This document shows positions 61,308 to 64,000 of a DNA stretch of 64,000 bases, one piece after another. Origin of the DNA: REEB95 sp035632055 (GTDB taxonomy: Bacteria; Pseudomonadota; Alphaproteobacteria; ATCC43930; CGMCC-115725). The stretch's first letter is position 1; every line of letters begins with the position of its first letter. Where the stretch lies: contig DASQHO010000001.1 in assembly GCA_035632055.1 (NCBI GenBank), positions 1 through 64,000 of the forward strand. Reading direction: 5' to 3'. Position numbers and translations under genes: made by a program. Under the pieces are notes generated by a model. It was not told where the DNA came from and made no database searches. It was given only the letters and a program-made list of their open reading frames with translations.

Positions 61308-62032
61308 GCGCACTCGTCTTCGGTGCCTCCGCGGGCCTCGGTCGCGCGCTCGCTCGCGAGCTCGCCTCCCGTGGAGAGAACCTCGTGCTGGTCGCGCGGA
61401 ATCCCGAAGACCTCGCGGCCGAAGCGGCTCACCTGAGAACCGTTTACGGCGCCACGGTCGAATGGATGGCGCTGGACGCGTCCGATCCGCGCGCGACTGA
61501 AGAATTGACCGAGCTGGCCGGAGCTGCGGCGATCCGCGACCTCTTTTTTCCCATCGGCATGGGGATCGAAGAAGACGACGGGTCCCTTCCACCGGCGACG
61601 ATCGCGGCGCTGGTGAGCGCGAACCTCACCAGCGTGATGGCGGCCGTCAGCCTCTTCCTGCCCAGACTTCTCGCCGCCAACGTTGGCAACATCATCGGCA
61701 TCGGCTCCGTTGCCGCATTGCGCGGCCGGAGCCGCAATGTCGCGTACGCCGCCGCCAAGCGAGGGCTCGAAAGCTACTTCGAGAGCCTCAGGCACCGCAC
61801 GGCCGCGAGCGGCGTGCGCGTTCAATTTTATCGGCTTGGCTATCTCGACACCCAGATGTCGTTCGGCCGGCACTTGCCGTTTCCGAAAGCCTCCGTCCAG
61901 GCGATCGCCTGCACTGTCATGCGCAATCTGGGAAAGGATGTCGGCTGCATGCCGTTGCCTGCGTTTTGGCGGCCGGTTGGCTGGGCGTTGCGAGCCCTCC
62001 CGTGGCGTATTTACCGTCGGTTGAATTTCTGA
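61304..62032 (+). CDS. DprE2-like short-chain dehydrogenase
   Basis: 242 residues, SDR fold: VFGASAGLGRALARELASRG, LVARN, then YAAAKRGLESYFESLRHR with the YxxxK catalytic pair. Reduces the keto intermediate made by the DprE1-like partner to yield decaprenyl-phosphate arabinose in characterised systems. The GTG start overlaps the partner's stop, so the two are made together. Confidence 0.82.
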   Translation: MSALVFGASAGLGRALARELASRGENLVLVARNPEDLAAEAAHLRTVYGATVEWMALDASDPRATEELTELAGAAAIRDLFFPIGMGIEEDDGSLPPATIAALVSANLTSVMAAVSLFLPRLLAANVGNIIGIGSVAALRGRSRNVAYAAAKRGLESYFESLRHRTAASGVRVQFYRLGYLDTQMSFGRHLPFPKASVQAIACTVMRNLGKDVGCMPLPAFWRPVGWALRALPWRIYRRLNF

Positions 62033-62262
62033 GATCAAACTGTGTGGACCGGAGTTCGGCAACCGGCAGGTCGCAACCCATTCATAAATCTGTGCTTTGC
62101 TTGATTTCGCGGCGTCAGTGGGGTTTAGTCGCGCAGACTGTAACGCGGGCGGGCGAGACCTGCGAAAAGGCGTCGCCGCGGGGCAATTGCGGTCATTTCA
62201 AGGCATACGGAATTTCGGCGGCGGCGCGACGTTCTTAGCTTCGACAGTCGGGAGTTTGCAGA

Positions 62263-63606
62263 ATGCGAATTGCGGTCATCGGCAGCGGTTATGTTGGCCT
62301 GGTCTCGGGCGCGTGCTTTTCCGAATTTGGCGTCGAAGTCACCTGCGTCGACAATGACGCGGCCAAGATCGCGCGTCTGCAACGCAGCGAGATTCCGATA
62401 TTCGAACCGGGCCTCGACCAGATCGTCCAGTCGAACGCCGCCAACGGCCGCCTGCATTTCGCCACGGACCTGGCCAAGGCGGTCGAAGGCGCCGACGCGG
62501 TGTTCATCGCCGTCGGAACCCCGTCACGCCGTGGCGACGGCCATGCCGATTTGTCCTATGTGTTTGCCGCCGCCGAGGAAATCGCCAAGGCGGTCAAGGA
62601 ATACACGGTCGTCGTCACCAAATCGACGGTGCCGGTTGGCACCGGGCGCAAGGTCGCCGAAATCCTGCGCAAGCACCTGCCAGAATCCAAATTCGATGTC
62701 GTCTCGAATCCGGAATTCCTGCGCGAAGGCTCGGCGATCGAAGACTTCATGCGCCCCGACCGGGTGGTGATCGGCACCGACAGCGAGCGCGCCGCTGGCG
62801 TGATGCGCCAGCTTTACCGGCCGCTCTCTCTCATCGAGAAACCAATCCTGTTCACCTCGCTCGAGACTGCCGAGCTGATCAAGTACGCCGCCAACAGCTT
62901 CCTCGCCACCAAGATCACCTTCATCAACCAGGTCGCCGATCTGTGCGAGAAGGTCGGCGCCGATGTCCAGGATGTCGCGCGCGGCATCGGCCTCGATGGC
63001 CGCATCGGCCGCAAGTTCCTGCACGCCGGGCCTGGTTTCGGCGGTTCGTGCTTCCCGAAGGACTGCCTGGCGCTGGTCAAGACGGCGCAAGAGGCCGGCG
63101 CGCCGCTCGGTATCGTCGAGACTGTGGTTGCCGCGAACGACGCGCGCAAAACGCATATGGCCGAACGCATCATCCAGGCCTGCGGCGGCAACGTGAAGGG
63201 CAAGACCATCGCCGTGCTCGGATTGACGTTCAAGCCCAACACCGACGACATGCGCGACAGTCCGAGCCTGGCGATTGTCCCTGCGCTGCAACAGGCTGGC
63301 GCGACGATCCGCGTGTTCGATCCCGAAGGCACAGATGAGGCGAAAAAGCTGCTCACCGGCGTCACTTTCTGCGCCGGTAGCTACGAGGCGATGGAGGGCG
63401 CGCATGCCCTTGTCCTGATCACCGAATGGAATGAGTTCCGTGCGCTCGACCTTGACCGGGTCAAGTCACTGCTCAAGACGCCGACCATCATCGACCTGCG
63501 CAACATTTACAAGCCGGCCGACATGGCCGAGGCCGGCTTTCACTATTTCAGCATCGGGCGCCGCGCCGCCGCACCGGCGCGCCAACGCCTCCAGGCCAAA
63601 AGCTGA
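62263..63606 (+). CDS. ugd: UDP-glucose 6-dehydrogenase
   Basis: 447 residues: IAVIGSGYVGLVSGACFSEFG, the TKSTVPVGTGRKV segment, catalytic cysteine in PGFGGSCFPKD and a C-terminal SPSLAIVPALQQAG domain. It oxidises UDP-glucose to UDP-glucuronate, the precursor for the UDP-xylose synthase that follows 14 bases later. The 230 bp before it hold no other gene that I can support and probably its promoter. Confidence 0.95.
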   Translation: MRIAVIGSGYVGLVSGACFSEFGVEVTCVDNDAAKIARLQRSEIPIFEPGLDQIVQSNAANGRLHFATDLAKAVEGADAVFIAVGTPSRRGDGHADLSYVFAAAEEIAKAVKEYTVVVTKSTVPVGTGRKVAEILRKHLPESKFDVVSNPEFLREGSAIEDFMRPDRVVIGTDSERAAGVMRQLYRPLSLIEKPILFTSLETAELIKYAANSFLATKITFINQVADLCEKVGADVQDVARGIGLDGRIGRKFLHAGPGFGGSCFPKDCLALVKTAQEAGAPLGIVETVVAANDARKTHMAERIIQACGGNVKGKTIAVLGLTFKPNTDDMRDSPSLAIVPALQQAGATIRVFDPEGTDEAKKLLTGVTFCAGSYEAMEGAHALVLITEWNEFRALDLDRVKSLLKTPTIIDLRNIYKPADMAEAGFHYFSIGRRAAAPARQRLQAKS

Positions 63607-63620
63607 ACGGGAGCATTCCA

Positions 63621-64000
63621 ATGGCCTCCACCCGCAAGCGTATTCTCGTCACCGGCGGCGCCGGCTTCCTCGGCTCGCATCTGTGCGAACGGTTGCTCGC
63701 CGAAGGCAACGACGTGCTCTGCGTCGACAATTACTTCACCGGCCGCAAGGACAATGTCGGCCATCTCCTCGGCCAGACCAATTTTGAGGCGATGCGCCAC
63801 GACATCTGCTTCCCGCTCTATGTCGAGGTCGACGAGATCTACAACCTTGCCTGCCCCGCCTCGCCCATCCACTACCAATTCGATCCCGTGCAGACGACCA
63901 AGACCAGCGTCATCGGCGCGATCAACATGCTGGGCTTGGCGAAGCGGGTGAAGGCCAAGGTCTTCCAGGCTTCGACCTCGGAAATTTACGGTGATCCCAA
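63621..64000 (+). CDS. UDP-glucuronate decarboxylase (UDP-xylose synthase), cut by the window end
   Basis: First 126 residues of an extended SDR: LVTGGAGFLGSHLCERL, NYFTGRKDNVGHLLG, NLACPASPIHYQFDPVQT and QASTSEIYGDP, which are the UXS-type signatures. Converts UDP-glucuronate to UDP-xylose, directly using the Ugd product. Continues past the right edge. Confidence 0.92.
   Translation, partial: MASTRKRILVTGGAGFLGSHLCERLLAEGNDVLCVDNYFTGRKDNVGHLLGQTNFEAMRHDICFPLYVEVDEIYNLACPASPIHYQFDPVQTTKTSVIGAINMLGLAKRVKAKVFQASTSEIYGDP

Overview
This is a GC-rich window (coding mostly GC-rich codons, frequent GTG/TTG starts, GTGA/ATGA stop-start overlaps) from an alphaproteobacterium, most likely a Hyphomicrobiales/Xanthobacteraceae- or Nitrobacteraceae-like soil organism. 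That placement is an inference from gene content: liv-type ABC transport, CaiB/BaiF CoA-transferase, acyl-CoA metabolism, pgaABCD and a pentose-type surface-glycan locus. I see no rRNA, tRNA, integrase, transposase or CRISPR array.

Region 1 (1-22.2 kb) is a defence island. An AbiEi/AbiEii toxin-antitoxin pair is translationally coupled to a complete type I restriction-modification operon (hsdR, hsdM, hsdS). A stand-alone AcpS-type phosphopantetheinyl transferase follows. Facing it is a tightly overlapping six-gene operon on the minus strand, driven by one clear promoter whose -10 lies inside a perfect 15-bp palindrome. In transcription order it encodes a small acyl-carrier-protein-like protein, an XRE regulator, an ImmA/IrrE metallopeptidase, a thymidylate-synthase-fold protein, a protein of the 5-hmdU DNA kinase / alpha-glutamyl-putrescinyl-thymine pyrophosphorylase family carrying an AT-hook-like N-terminus, and a two-domain MazG-like pyrophosphohydrolase. 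I read this as a chromosomal thymine-hypermodification-like cassette that may use a carrier protein; it is the most interesting thing in the window. Next comes a plus-strand operon of SIR2, HerA, SbcD and SbcC homologues plus two unrecognised small proteins, one with a cysteine cluster. It joins the known SIR2-HerA defence pair to an Mre11/Rad50-type nuclease, like the archaeal HerA-NurA-Mre11-Rad50 operon with SIR2 in place of NurA.

Region 2 (22.2-28.9 kb) is a boundary zone. Two diverged copies of a roughly 250-bp non-coding repeat lie in direct orientation and bracket a segment holding a broken arsA, an AhpD-like protein, a thiolase and a DUF4336 protein. A periplasmic isochorismatase-fold protein without the usual catalytic cysteine lies beyond the second copy.

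Region 3 (28.9-51 kb) is metabolic and transport DNA: acyl-CoA dehydrogenase and enoyl-CoA hydratase; livHMGF without a binding protein, preceded by a possible coupled leader peptide; a 3-hydroxyisobutyrate-dehydrogenase-like enzyme; a cyclase-family protein; msrA; a full pgaABCD operon for poly-N-acetylglucosamine; a CoA-transferase with an MFS permease; a DedA protein; an SRP/FlhF-like P-loop protein; a second MFS permease; and a TerC-family protein.

Region 4 (51-64 kb) is a surface-glycan locus: an ABC exporter, a glycosidase-glycosyltransferase fusion, GalE, a methyltransferase, a polyprenol-phosphate-type GT2, a GT87-type membrane protein, a DprE1/DprE2-like pair, UDP-glucose dehydrogenase and, cut by the window end, UDP-xylose synthase. 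Together they suggest a pentose-containing (xylose and/or arabinose) polymer.
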